Notes: generated from the letters alone by a model not told the origin. A stretch of DNA of 64,000 nt from Tetranychus cinnabarinus (GCA_022266195.1 WHVY01000008.1:2542001-2606000), one strand, 5' to 3'; counted from the first letter of the stretch, positions 34,708-45,993 are shown. Made by a program: numbers and translations.

Positions 34708-36569
34708 ATGACTGAAACTGTAGAACGAGTTTTAGCTCAATTCAAGAATGAATCTGGTGAAGTTTTAGGTTCTCCTTTTGATTTACCAATCAACGTCGAT
34801 TCCCGTAAATTATCTATTTTATTGAATACTATTTACAGCAGTGCAACACCAGTTCCATATTCGTTTTTTATCGATGACGTGGAGATCAAAGATTCTTTGA
34901 AGAAAACAATTGATGAAACCTCAGACAAAAACTGGTCATCTGAAAAAATTGTTCATATTACTTTTGCTCCACAGGCTGTCTTTAGAGTACGACCTGTAAC
35001 AAGATGTTCCGCAAGTTTACCTGGACACGCTGAAGCAGTAATTTCAGCTTCATTCAGTCCTGATGGTACTTCTTTAGCTTCAGGTTCTGGTGATACAACC
35101 GTCAGATTCTGGGACGTAGCAACTCAGACACCACACACAACTGCCCGTGGTCATCGTAATTGGGTATTGGTGATTTCATGGGCTCCTAATGGACTTAAAT
35201 TAGCTTCAGCATGCAAAAATGGAGAAATAATTATTTGGGATGCTAAAACAGGACAGCAGATCGGTGCTACTTTAAGAGGTCACAAACAATGGATTAATGC
35301 TTTAGCTTGGGAACCTCTTCATAGGTACAAACATGCAATCAACAGCTTAATTTCTAGGATTGAATTAATTTTAAATTTTTGTTTTTTTCAGAGATGGTAA
35401 TTGCAAAAGGCTCGCCAGTGCATCGAAAGACACCACAATCAAAATATGGGATACAATTTTGAATCAATGTTTAATTACCCTTTGCGGTCATAATCAATCA
35501 GTTACTTGTTTAAGATGGGGAGGTACTGGGTTAATCTACAGTGGTTCACAAGACAGAACTTTAAGAGTTTGGCGCGATAATGATGTGAGTGGTTAATATC
35601 TTTCCGTTTTCGGGCGATGTTGAGATAAGCAAATTAATATTTTTTCATATAACTTAGGGAGTACTTTGCAGAACTTTAGAGGGACATGGTCATTGGCTCA
35701 ACACATTGGCATTGAGCACTGATTATGTCATGAGAACTGGAGCTTTTGAACCTTCTGATAAAAAGAAACTGAACAAAATTGACAATTTGTCTGATGAAGC
35801 CCTTAAAAGGTACAATGAAGCTCGCGGTGATAAAGAAAGACTTGTTTCTGGATCTGACGATTTTACTCTATTTCTCTGGGAGCCTGAATCAGATAAAAAA
35901 CATATTGCTAGAATGACAGGACACCAACAGCTAATCAATGATGTCAAGTTTTCTCCGGATACACGTTACATAGCAAGTGCATCATTTGACAAGTCAATTA
36001 AACTTTGGGATGGTAAAACAGGAAAGTAAGTTGATTTCATATTTTGCTGATTACATACAAAGCCTTTAATGAATTTCGTTTGAGTTTGGGTATTCATAAT
36101 AGATTTTTTATCTGGAAAGGAAAAAGAATCGGATCATATTTCCTATATTCACGTCTTTTTCGTTTCTATTTTATCATAAAGATATATCACATCGTTAAGA
36201 GGACATGTTCAAGCTGTTTATCAAATTTCTTGGTCAGCTGATAGTAGATTATTAGTTAGTGGAAGCGCTGATTCAACAGTCAAAGTTTGGGATATGTCAA
36301 CAAAAAAGTTACTCCAAGATCTCCCAGGACACGCTGATGAGGTTTGATAACAATAAGGCAATCATTCAATGAAATAGATTTATAATCGACATTTTTTGAC
36401 AGGTTTACGCCATTGACTGGAGTCCTGATGGTGAACTAGTTGCCAGTGGTGGAAAGGATAAGCTCTTGAAAATGTAATGTTGTTTTTTGCTTGTCCATTT
36501 TGTAGTCATTTAACTTTTGTTTTTTTATTTAATTTCATTATCATGCTTGGATATAGATGGAGAACATGA
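34708..36569 (+). CDS. NLE1: Notchless (NLE1), WD-repeat ribosome biogenesis factor
   Basis: Six exons: 34708-35324, 35392-35584, 35658-36025, 36182-36341, 36403-36473, 36557-36569; 473 residues (human 485). The NLE ubiquitin-like domain is N-terminal (QFKNESGEVLGSPFDLP, then VDSRKLSILLNT), followed by a WD-repeat propeller (LPGHAEAVISASFSPDG, GHRNWVLVISWAPNG, GHADEVYAVDWSPDG). The last exon encodes only the final WRT. Known role: binds the MIDAS domain of Midasin/Rea1 on pre-60S particles; named for an effect on Notch signalling. The start is the ATG at 34,708 (MTETVERVLAQF); no ATG lies upstream in frame. Confidence 0.95.
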
Positions 36570-36726
36570 GAATAGTTCCAGGACTGGATCTTCGTGGTGT
36601 AATCTATGATAAAATATTTTTGCAGACTTTTAAAAATACCAATTTACATAAAATATTAACGTCATGAAGATAGATATGAAATGTTTTCTTGTTAAATATT
36701 GTGTAAGAAATTAACAGTACGAATAT

Positions 36727-38700
36727 TTATCCCACACTGGAAGTTTTTTGATGAGCAAATTCTGAGGGGCCTGATTCATTGAACATGAATTCTTTCTCTT
36801 CCTAAATACATAAAAGAAAACTAATTAGAACCGATATAAAAAATGGTGGTCAATCGTTTGACGATCGAGAAAACCACTGAATCGAGAAAACTTGAATATT
36901 TAGCTTTTTACTTACTTCAGATGTATCATTATTATCAGTCGTACTTGTACTTGCAGAAGAGTAAGTTAAATTGTCAACATCTTGGTGATAAGGAGCGGAA
37001 GGTTCTGAGCTTAATGACGGTGTTACTTCCACGGCGATTTCCTTCGAGTATTTAGGATCTAAACTTGACATATTACTTGGCGCGTCTCCTTTGCCTTCGT
37101 GTACAGGAAAAGTAATTCCTATTTTATCATATTTTCGAACTATAGGTGAAAAATATTAGTTTAAATTATGATTACAGATTCAGATAATGAACGGAAATTA
37201 TAAGAAATTGTTACTCACGTTCAGTTTTATACCGTCGAAGTTCCTGTTTGGTTTCATCAATTTGTCTTGTCAATGTTTTATTTTTGGCCTTCTCGCGTTC
37301 GAGAGCTGCTTCTAATTCTCGCATATGGGACACTCTAAATGCTGGAGATGCATCCTTGGCTGGGCTATTAACATGTCCAAACCACGAAGACTGTGTAAAG
37401 ATAAAATGTAAGTGAGATTAAGTAACGAGAAAGTAAGGTTTAATAAATAAATAAATAATAACTCTTTGTTTAACAACTATTCTACCTTCTTTGATTTTTC
37501 CATTTTTGATTTTTCCATTTCATCTTGCAACAAATCAATGGCTTTAAATTGTTGATGTACTGTTTGACTGAGCTTAAGTTTCTCAAGTTTCTCATCCTCC
37601 AACTGCTCAACAATAACTTCAATCCTTTTCTGAAGTGTATCATTTTTGACTAAAGCTTCCTCCAAAGCTAAAGTGAGTTGTTTGTTTTTAGAATTAAGCT
37701 GGGCAATACTAGTTATGTGGTTAGAGGCTTCCTCCTTTAAAAAAAATATTTCTTTCTCATAATCTGCAAATTTTGTGTGAAGAACTTCAATGGTGTGTTG
37801 TTTCAGTTCATTTTCTTTTAACAAAGCGGGTAATTGATCCTCATGTAATACACGGAATTGTCTCTCTTCTTCCAAGGCATTTTGAGTCTCTTGTATCTCT
37901 TCTTCAAGCTGCTTGCATTTAGTTTTGTACTCTGAAACAGTAGATTCAAGGGATTTAATTTTGCTATCCATGTCCAAAATTTGATTTTCATACTTGGATG
38001 TCATTGTCCCAAGCTCTTTCTCCAGATTGTTGATCTTTTCCAACATTTTGGTTTTCTCTTCAGTCAGTTTAACCTTAATGTCCAATTGTACTTTACAAGC
38101 CTGTTCAAACTTGGAGACTTGACTTTCCACAGAGGCACAAGTTGATCGTAAAATTTCATTGGAGTTTGTCAATTTTTCATTCAAAGCAATCAAATCTTCT
38201 TTCTCTTTTACCAAAGTTTTACAGGTTTCCTCACAGGTACTTTTATCATCCATAAGTTTCTTGACATCCGTAGACAAATTTTCAAATTTGACTTTCCATT
38301 CTTCGATTTCTGCTTCTTTTTCAGCAAGAGTTGCTTCCACTTGACTCAATTTGTCTACCGCTTCTTTTCTAGCGTCACGAAGATATTCAATCCGAGACTT
38401 TTGTTCTTTAATATCCCTTTGGGCAATCCTTAGTTCAAACTTAACATTTTGAAAGTCCTTTTTGCATACTCCATCAGACTCTTTACGAACTTTTTCCAGT
38501 TCCTCTTTCAAGGTCATTATTTTGGTTTCATAATCTTCCTTAACAGCTTGAAGATAATTGAGAGCGGCACGGTCAATTTTTTCACGCTCAGTTCTTTCTT
38601 TTTCCAATAATTTGTTCAAAGTGGCATTTACACGGTAAAAGTCATCAACACTTGTGTACCGCCTCAACGGTGAGGTTCTACCAGGAGTCGAAACAACCAT
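36727..38700 (-). CDS. Long coiled-coil protein, family not recognised
   Basis: Four exons: 37486-38700, 37219-37390, 36916-37139, 36727-36801; 561 residues. ATG at 38698-38700 (MVVSTPGRTSPLRRYTSVDDF). Residues about 30-400 are almost continuous heptad-type coiled coil rich in Glu and Lys. A short conserved-looking box SSWFGHVNSPAKDASPAFR (about 406-424) is followed by a second coil (MRELEAALEREKAKNK) and a Ser/Thr-rich tail. The donor after exon 1 (GTAGAA) is weak, but the join keeps phase. It could be a centrosomal, Golgi or motor-adaptor protein; I cannot choose. Divergent from UBE2G2 copy 1 (376 bases apart). Confidence 0.8.
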
Positions 38701-39075
38701 TTTGGTAGATGAAATGGGTAATAGTTGAATCAAAAACAAATTAAATATAAGCGAACAACAAATAATTAAATGAATGTAAAACAATTGTTGAGTAGTATAA
38801 CCAATTAAAGGTAGAATCTTTAAAGATGTGAAAGAAAACTGTTTGCTTATTTCATTTTGAATTTTTAAACCACATCCTAATTCCGCCTTTTAGCTGTACA
38901 AGCGCCACCTTTGTTTCAAATTATTTACGCGCTTTCGGTTAGTGCCATCTGTAGGGTGAATTACCAACAAAATGAGTTTGTTTTGCCAGAACGTCACTTA
39001 TCAATTTTATTGGATAAATTTTCAATTGTGACTGGTTAGGTTTTTTTAATTGAATTTCTTTATTCTTGGTATATC
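38701..39075. promoter_or_regulatory. Divergent promoter, coiled-coil gene and UBE2G2 copy 1
   Basis: Similarity to the other UBE2G2 copies starts at about 38,986 (TGCCAGAACGTCACTT), so the sequence 38,701-38,985 is unique to this original copy and is its probable promoter. Confidence 0.6.
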
Positions 39076-39869
39076 ATGGCAGGATCACCTTTGCGTCGTT
39101 TAATGGCGGAATACAAACAATTGACCCTCAATCCCCCTGAAGGGATCATAGCTGGACCCATAGACGAAGAAAACTTCTTTGAATGGGAAGCTTTGATAAC
39201 AGGTGAGCTTTTAGATTGTTTTCATCATTCAAGTTATATCAAGTTTTGTCCTAAATCCGCAATTACTCTTAGTTTTCTGCTCTTAATAGGTATTTAATTG
39301 CTAGCAATCGAAGTGTTTCATCGTTACTTTACTACCGGTCAGCTGTTTTTTATTTAAAGCTTTCCCAATGGCTTGAAGTGTCAATCATAAAAACAATATG
39401 ATCCATTGATTAATTATAACAACTGGATGTTTTCATGCAACTTATTTGTAACAAGTTTTATTAATTTGCTTGCATTTTTCATTCCACTCCAGGTCCTGAA
39501 GGAACATGCTTTGAAGGTGGAGTTTTTCCTGCTAGACTAGTATTTCCTCCAGATTATCCTTTAAGTCCACCAAAAATGCAATTTACATGTGAAATGTTTC
39601 ATCCCAACATCTATCCAGATGGACGTGTCTGCATTTCAATTTTACATGCTCCTGGAGATGATCCAATGGGCTATGAATCATCTGCTGAACGTTGGTCTCC
39701 AGTGCAAAGTGTTGAGAAAGTTTTACTTTCTGTCATTTCAATGTTAGCTGAGCCCAATGAAGAATCTGGAGCGAATGTTGATGCTGCTAAGATGTGGCGT
39801 GAAGATAGGAATCAATTTTATGCGATTGCTGATAAACTAGTTCGCAAGTCTTTGAATATTCCAGTGTAA
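39076..39869 (+). CDS. UBE2G2: Ubiquitin-conjugating enzyme E2 G2, copy 1 (probable parent)
   Basis: Two exons: 39076-39202 and 39493-39869; 167 residues. The UBC core has the catalytic Cys89 in GRVCISILHA and the family-specific acidic loop APGDDPMGYESS after it. HPN (79-81) and the C-terminal helices are intact. Known role: E2 for ER-associated degradation with gp78/HRD1-type ligases. It sits beside unique flanking sequence and is probably the ancestral locus; copies at 45,023 and 51,279 encode the same protein. Confidence 0.97.
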
Positions 39870-40248
39870 ATTGTTCAACTTATACAACCTGCTTGTCATT
39901 TATACCGTTAAAATTTAAGAAATCTCTATCAATGAAACTTGATCAATTTTATTATATTATGTTTATCTAAATTGATTAATTTGAGCTGAAATCATACAAT
40001 TTATCAATCTTTATCAAATTATTTCAAGTGAATCAATTATCTTTACAGATAATCACTATAACAATTTAGTGATGTAGTGATTACTGATTAAATATCAAAT
40101 AAACAATTATTATCACCCATTGCATCAATAAAACTATTGACGTAGAATGATTTAATTAAAGCTGAATACCAAATGGATGGAAGATGTAATATAAATATAT
40201 ACTAATTATGCTAACACTAAATTGAAAAAACAGTAGAAAACTGATTAG
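39870..40248. other. UBE2G2/GatC convergent 3' region
   Basis: The first 125 bases are shared with copy 2 of UBE2G2 (to about 39,993). The rest is unique AT-rich sequence. Confidence 0.6.
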
Positions 40249-40590
40249 TTAAATCGAAGCTTCAACTTTTTCGTCAATATTGGACTTTTCTTTGACTTCT
40301 CTCAGAGAAACACTCATTGGAGCTACGAAATAGTCTTCCATCTTTTCTTTAGCATTCGCCATCACAGCAATCTTGTCCTGTGGTTCAGCTTTGTCTTCTT
40401 GAAGATACAATTTTCCACCTTCGTCAAGATGATACAATGGTTCCACACCGTCAACGTTCACTTCATCCAAAATTGAAGCATAATTGATGGACTCTTCTAA
40501 TCGCGCAATCAAACCCGGATTATTAGCAACAGTAAGAGCGGAAACTTTCTCCAACATTGGAATCAGTCGAGTTAAATTATTGGTAGACAT
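40249..40590 (-). CDS. GATC: GatC, mitochondrial Glu-tRNA(Gln) amidotransferase subunit C
   Basis: 113 residues in one exon from ATG 40588-40590. It matches GatC in 'RLEESINYASILDEVNVDGVEPLYH' (two parts joined by the VDGVEP motif) and the near-terminal 'MEDYFVAP'. Known role: small subunit of the GatCAB complex, which converts Glu-tRNA(Gln) to Gln-tRNA(Gln). A mitochondrial presequence is not evident; a TTAAGGACAG acceptor-like site just upstream of the ATG leaves room for an upstream exon that I could not find. Confidence 0.85.
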   Translation of the reverse strand: MSTNNLTRLIPMLEKVSALTVANNPGLIARLEESINYASILDEVNVDGVEPLYHLDEGGKLYLQEDKAEPQDKIAVMANAKEKMEDYFVAPMSVSLREVKEKSNIDEKVEASI

Positions 40591-41184
40591 TTTAACTGTC
40601 CTTAATTAACATAAAAAGATAGAGAAAATTGTTACAATCAAGGGATTAATATAAAATTTGAACTAAAATATCATTGAAAACACAACAAAACTAACACAAC
40701 TTGTGTTGAAACAATAAATTAAATTCTTACTAAAAAATTTCTAGGTAAGGTTGAACATTCATCCGTATTGTGTGAATAACAAATTGAAGCAAATTTGGCA
40801 AAATTTTTACAACAGATGACAGCACATTTTGAGGGACCGTATCCAAATTTGCTTCAATTGTTATTCCATTGTAATCTTAAAGTTTTAAAAACATTGTTTT
40901 TGCTAATTACAACTTTTTTTAGTCTAAAAATACTTAATGAGCATCAGTGATAAGCTATATTATATTGAAAAATATAAAATATACATGTTTTAAATGTTTT
41001 AATTCAATTTTGGCCAATTTTGGTCTTTTAGAGAGACCCAGAGCAAAGAGTCTCTTCAAAGACAACAAGTGATCTACTTTTGGTCCACCATTTTTTGTGC
41101 TTAGATGAGGATTTAAATGTTTCTCTAATGAATTAACTTACTTATTTATAAATTATACCAAAAAAATAAAATTTTTGTCTTAAA
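40591..41184. other. GatC upstream and left edge of family X inverted repeat
   Basis: From about 41,043 the sequence mirrors 44,436-44,578 and is shared by all four family X copies (upstream flank). Left of that it is unique. No gene. Confidence 0.6.
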
Positions 41185-42186
41185 ATGAATGAAAATAATA
41201 ATAATACTTCTAACAAAAGTAAGTTTCGTTCGTTTTTCAATCCAGTTTCAAAATAAATGTTTCTCTATGTTTAGTTACAATAAAAGTAAGGCATTCGGAT
41301 GAGGATTATCATGAGATTACAATTGATTGGGCAAATGAAAGTTTCGATTACAGGAAACAATTGTTCCATCAGGTAAGTCAGAAGAAATGACAATGAAATT
41401 AATAATTTCTAATTCATATTTTACTTGCATTTATAGTTATCAGCATTCACAGGCATACCATTCAAATCTCAAGCGTATGTTTTTGTAAAAGCTATTGAAA
41501 GAATATCTTTCGATTTGCACAACCTTGAATTCTATGATGAGTAAATGATTTATTTATGAATTTTATTCAACTTTTTTGAGCTTTTTTAAAATTTAAATAC
41601 TCTCTAATTCTTTAGACTCGATGATTCTTTAGATGATAAAGAGCTTGCAATGGAGCAAATTCAGGATGGCGCTTGTTTTTTTTTGAGAACACATTTAGGC
41701 CTCTTCTATCCTAATCTCGCCAGTATTTTCTGCGTCTATCGACTGATTCATCGTGATCTGGTCAATGAAAATGACTGCAACTTCTATTATTGTCACTCTT
41801 TGGGTAGTCGTTTCTTCACGAAGAAATTTTCAGAGATAATAAAATCCGAACACTTGCAGACACTTCTGGATCGAAGACGTGAGGGACAAACATGGGAAAC
41901 TTTAACCAGAATTAAATTAAATCTGAATATTGAACACCTTTCTGTCCTAATATGCCGTCGATATTTCGAATCTTTAGGACAATTTAGATTTCTTTTCTCT
42001 GATTACTATTTGCGTTACCGAGGTTAATGAAGATATTAACCTGGTAAAACTTAGAATCTAGGTTATTGCGTTATCGAGGTTTATTAAAAAAGCTTTTGCA
42101 GTTCATTATCAATCAAATAAACTGACAACCAAATTTTTGCATTAAAAGATGAAAATTTCAAAAACATTTGACTAAATGGTGAATTA
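41043..42186. repeat. Left arm of family X inverted repeat
   Basis: Mirror of 43,438-44,578. It contains X copy A. The inner edge is marked by CTAAATGGTGAATTA (to about 42,186), matching TAATTCACCATTTAG at 43,438. The spacer between arms (42,187-43,437) holds a foldback element and a TRAPPC5 pseudogene. Confidence 0.9.
41185..42027 (+). CDS. Family X protein, copy A (ubiquitin-like N-terminus, unknown function)
   Basis: Four exons: 41185-41218, 41275-41372, 41437-41540, 41616-42027; 215 residues, all splice sites GT-AG and in phase. Residues 12-80 read like a ubiquitin-like fold: strand ITIKVR, strand HEITID, a helix with KQLFHQLSAFTG, then a strand. The KQLF..LSAFTGI stretch recalls the USP14 ubiquitin-like domain (FKAQLFALTGV), but no protease motif follows. 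Residues 85-215 (MEQIQDGA onward, with HRDLVNENDCNFYYCHSLGS and LLDRRREGQTWE) match nothing I know. It shares the exon 4 start ELDDSLDDKEL with copy C. Confidence 0.75.
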
Positions 42187-42196
42187 ATGGCGATCG

Positions 42197-42374
42197 CCTT
42201 CATTTCAATAATAAAACCAGATTTTTTCATGACCGCTTTCTGTAACCGCTTGAGTTAGAGATCTGAAACTCATTTTTTGCCGGCAAAACTCATGGGTGAA
42301 CATATTGAGTCAGCCAATTTACACCAGGAAAATGAGTTTCATGAAAAAATCTGGTTTTATTATTGAAATAAAGG
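42197..42374. mobile_element. Foldback (MITE-like) element, 178 bp
   Basis: Ends are inverted repeats of 36 bp: CCTTCATTTCAATAATAAAA onward at the left, and its reverse complement at 42,339-42,374 with one mismatch. CGATCG flanks both ends (42,191-42,196 and 42,375-42,380), which may be a 6-bp target duplication or part of the inverted repeat, since it is palindromic. Inner segments also pair (GAAACTCATTTT and AAAATGAGTTTC). No coding capacity. Confidence 0.75.
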
Positions 42375-42686
42375 CGATCGAAGCTTCAACTTTGACCTCA
42401 ATTTTATCGAAAACTGGCGGCTCAAACAAATTTTCAATAGCACTGATAGACCCAGTTTTTATATTCCTAAAAACTCACTAAGTCCCAACTCTGATCGGTG
42501 AAATCAAAGTTTTTGGACATTGTCCTTTGATAAATTAAGCAAGATTGAAAATCATGAAATGGTCTGTTCGACAAATAGTGAAAATAAGCTATTTTCAGTT
42601 TGTCCCATTATCTGGAAGGTTACTGTATTTGATATCGTGTCGGCCTTAATCATCTAATCAAAATGCATTTATTTTATATCTTCTAG

Positions 42687-43338
42687 ATTATCTGAAATGG
42701 GGTACCATGTTGGTCAGAGATTGGTTGATTTGACATTTATTCGGGAGAAGAATTACAAAAGAGAAACGAAATTAATAAAAATATTAATATTCATCAAGAC
42801 ACATTTATAGAAGACGCTTTTTGTGAAAGATGCGGATAAATTGGAGCATTCTAATCAAAGAGTAATAATCCTTGATTTGATAGAGTTGTATTACTCTTTG
42901 ATTCTAATGATGATCCGACCACCTGTAAGTTAGAGTGTCCACTACGATTTGCGATATTAATTATATTGTCTCTCCCATCATTAGATTATATAATTGAAAG
43001 TGACTCGATTGTTAACAGATAACAACAGGTTACTCTCAATTTCAATTTTTTATTATTCTGATTAGTTGCGAATAATTGCAATGCCCATTTCAATAATTTC
43101 ATATTTTCTATTTATAGGGATAAAGGAAGTTTAAATTGTGCATTGTTCATTGGAGGAATCATAGAAGCTGCTCTCAATGAAACTGGATTTGTATGTATAA
43201 ATGTTTATTTCATCTCAAGATTGATATCATTCTCTATTTTTACAGAATGCTAAAGTGACAGTTCATTGGCACAAAGGGACAACTTTCATGATAAAATTTG
43301 GTCAAGCTGTCATTGAACGGGATAAGTCTAAAGAATGA
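42687..43338 (+). pseudogene. TRAPPC5 pseudogene (fragment 1)
   Basis: Segment 42687-42920 encodes the TRAPPC5/TRS31 core (SEMGYHVGQRLVDLTFIREK, then NYKRETKL), then hits an in-frame TAG where the family has a Trp (FIK-x-x-W-K). It is next interrupted by a 45-bp insertion that shifts the frame. Segments 43118-43190 and 43246-43338 encode the conserved end (DKGSLNCALFIGGIIEAAL, KVTVHWHKGTTFMIKFGQAV). The N-terminal exon and the exon for the segment before DKGSLN are missing. Known role of the parent: core subunit of TRAPP vesicle-tethering complexes. The functional gene must lie elsewhere. Confidence 0.88.
42848..42908. mobile_element. 45-bp hAT-like mini insertion with 8-bp target duplication
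   Basis: Insertion 42,856-42,900 has 12-bp perfect terminal inverted repeats, CAAAGAGTAATA and TATTACTCTTTG, and is flanked by the direct repeat ATTCTAAT (42,848-42,855 and 42,901-42,908). An 8-bp duplication and a CAAAG terminus fit hAT-family transposition; the element is non-autonomous. Confidence 0.75.
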
Positions 43339-43595
43339 ATCTTGATAAAAAATTCATCAACAAAATGTAATTTTATTGTAAACAAAATATAATATAATCA
43401 TCAAATATACTCTTCTATTTATCTGATTCCAGACTTTAATTCACCATTTAGTTAAATGTTTTTGAAATTTTCATCTTTTAATGCAAAAAGTTGATAGTCA
43501 GTTTATTTGATTGATAATGAACTGCAAAAGCTTTTTTAATAAACCTCGATAACGCAATAACCTAGATTCTAAGTTTTACCAGGAGTATATCTTCA
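43339..43595. other. TRAPPC5 fragment 3' flank and start of right X arm
   Basis: Shared with the flank of TRAPPC5 fragment 3 (49,652-49,850). The right arm of the family X inverted repeat begins at about 43,438. No gene. Confidence 0.6.
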
Positions 43596-44578
43596 TTAAC
43601 CTCGGTAACGCAAATAGTAATCAGAGAACGGATAATCAAATTGTCCTAAAGATTCGAAATATCGACGGCATATTAGGTCAGTAAGGTGTTCAATATTCAG
43701 ATTTAATTTAATTCTTGTTAAACTTTCCCATGTTTGTCCCTCACGTCTTCGATCCAGAAGTGTCTGCAAGTGTTCGGATTTTATCATCTCTGAAAATTTC
43801 TTCGTGAAGAAACGACTACCCAAAGAGTGACAATAATAGAAGTTGCAGTCATTTTCATTGACAAGATCACGATGAATCAGTTGATAGAAACAGAAAATAC
43901 TTGCGAGATTAGGATAGAAGAGGCCTAAATATGTTTTTAAAAAATAACAAGCGCCATCCTGAATTTGCTCCATTGCAAGCTCTTTTTCATCCGGACGCGA
44001 GAGTCTAAAGAATTAAAGAGTATTTAAATTTGAAAAAAGCTTAAAAAAGTTGAATAAAATTCATAAATAAATCATTTACTCATCATAGAATTCAATGTTG
44101 TGCAAATCGACAGATGTTCTTTCATTAGTTTCCACTGCAACATACGCTTGATATTTGAATGGTATGCCTGTGAATGCTGATAACTATAAATTCAAGTAAA
44201 ATGTGAATTAGAAATTATTCATTTCATTGTCATCTCTTCTGACTTACCTGATGGAACAATTGTTTCCTGTAATCGAAACTTTCATTTGCCCAATCAATTG
44301 TAATCTCATGATAATCCTCATCCGAATGCCTTACTTTTATTGTAACTAAACATAGAGAAACATTTATTTTGAAACTGAATTGAAAAACGAACGAAACTTA
44401 CTTTTGTTAGAAGTATTATTATTATTTTCATTCATTTTAAGACAAAAATTTTATTTTTGGTATGATTTATAAATAAGTAAGTTAATTCATTAGATGAACA
44501 TTTAAATCCTCATCTAAGCACAAAAAATGGTGGACCAAAAGTAGATCACTTGTTGGCTTTGCAGAGACTCTTTGCTCT
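43438..44578. repeat. Right arm of family X inverted repeat
   Basis: Mirror of 41,043-42,186, carrying X copy B. Parts recur again around copies C and D. Confidence 0.9.
43596..44435 (-). CDS. Family X protein, copy B
   Basis: Four exons (5' to 3'): 44402-44435, 44248-44345, 44080-44183, 43596-44004; 214 residues. Exon 4 begins ELSRPDEKEL, one codon shorter than A and C. Exon 3 reads FKYQAYVAVETNERTSVDLHN, different from A at many positions in 35 codons. The central HRDLVNENDC to TW segment is almost unchanged. B and D share the exon 3 and exon 4 variants. Confidence 0.75.
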
Positions 44579-45022
44579 TTGTTGCTCAAAACCAGTTTTT
44601 AAGAATCCCGCCGTAGTTTGCTAGGCAAAAATAATTCTAGTTTCTATGAATGTTACCTAGGTAACTCTCACGAACTAAAAATTTGAATTATTAGGTTGTC
44701 AAGTATATTTTGTGGTTCGATATAAAAATTATGACTTTTTGGCTGATACATTATTTATTTAGCCAATAATAATGTATCGAGAGGAAAAACAAATTAATTA
44801 CATTGACAAATAAAAATGATAAAGGCTTAAACATAGTTTTCTCAAGTTGGTTTGTAAAGTTTTTAAGCTGAGAAAAAGTTCATAGCTTATGAAGTTAATA
44901 TAATTATTACCTCCTCCCCTTTAATTTGTCTGCCAGAACGTCACTTATCAATTTTATTGGATAAATTTTCAATTGTGACTGGTTAGGTTTTTTTAATTGA
45001 ATTTATTTATTCTTGGTATATC
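44579..45022. promoter_or_regulatory. Shared upstream module between X copy B and UBE2G2 copy 2
   Basis: About 350 bp (44,579-44,930) is repeated at 47,236-47,600 and 50,838-51,185, always upstream of an X copy and, in two cases, of UBE2G2. It contains a perfect 11-bp inverted repeat, GATACATTATT and AATAATGTATC (44,745-44,755 and 44,768-44,778). It probably acts as a divergent promoter; no core promoter motif is certain. Confidence 0.55.
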
Positions 45023-45816
45023 ATGGCAGGATCACCTTTGCGTCGTTTAATGGCGGAATACAAACAATTGACCCTCAATCCCCCTGAAGGGATCATAGCT
45101 GGACCCATAGACGAAGAAAACTTCTTTGAATGGGAAGCTTTGATAACAGGTGAGCTTTTAGATTGTTTTCATCACTCAAGTTATATCAAGTTTTGTCCTA
45201 AATCCGCAATTACTCTTAGTTTTCTGCTCTTAATAGGTATTTAATTGCTAGCAATTGAAGTGTTTCATCGTTACTTTACTACGGGTCAGCTGTTTTTTAT
45301 TTAAAGCTTTTCCAATGGCTTGAAGTGTCAATCATAAAAACAATATGATCTATTGATTAATTATAACAACTAGATGTTTTCATGCAACTTATTTGTAACA
45401 AGTTTTATTAATTTGCTTGCATTTTTCATTCCACTCCAGGTCCTGAAGGAACATGCTTTGAAGGTGGAGTTTTTCCTGCTAGACTAGTATTTCCTCCAGA
45501 TTATCCTTTAAGTCCACCAAAAATGCAATTTACATGTGAAATGTTTCATCCCAACATCTATCCAGATGGACGTGTCTGCATTTCAATTTTACATGCTCCT
45601 GGAGATGATCCAATGGGCTATGAATCATCTGCTGAACGTTGGTCTCCAGTGCAAAGTGTTGAGAAAGTTTTACTTTCTGTCATTTCAATGTTAGCTGAGC
45701 CCAATGAAGAATCTGGAGCGAATGTTGATGCTGCTAAGATGTGGCGTGAAGATAGGAATCAATTTTATGCGATTGCTGATAAACTAGTTCGCAAGTCTTT
45801 GAATATTCCAGTGTAA
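45023..45816 (+). CDS. UBE2G2: Ubiquitin-conjugating enzyme E2 G2, copy 2
   Basis: Exons 45023-45149 and 45440-45816; the protein is identical to copy 1, with no length change even in the intron. Intron substitutions (for example CATCACTC for CATCATTC, ACGGGTC for ACCGGTC) are shared with copy 3 and not copy 1, so copies 2 and 3 are sisters. Its upstream sequence before TGCCAGAACG is the family X module, not the original promoter. Confidence 0.95.
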
Positions 45817-45993
45817 ATTGTTCAACTTATACAACCTGCTTGTCATTTATACCGTTAAAATTTAAGAAATCTCTATCAATGAAACTTGATCAATTTTATT
45901 ATATTATGTTTATCTAAATTGATTAATTTGAGCTAATTAATTGCGAATAATTGCAATGCCCATTTCAAATAATTTCATATTTTTCATTTATAG

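Noticed and set aside
38701..38784. Hydrophobic leader (FYIHLIICCSLIFN...) before the coiled-coil protein
   Set aside because: It begins at TTG with no ATG before MVVSTPG; looks like AT-rich 5' UTR rather than a signal peptide.
42296..42481. 61-codon frame, and an 18-bp match to the GatC 3' end (ATCGAAGCTTCAACTTT near 42,378)
   Set aside because: The frame overlaps the foldback element; the GatC-like match is too short to call a gene fragment.
44745..44778. Hairpin GATACATTATT/AATAATGTATC as a terminator or RNA gene
   Set aside because: AT-rich hairpins are common by chance; kept only as part of the repeated upstream module.
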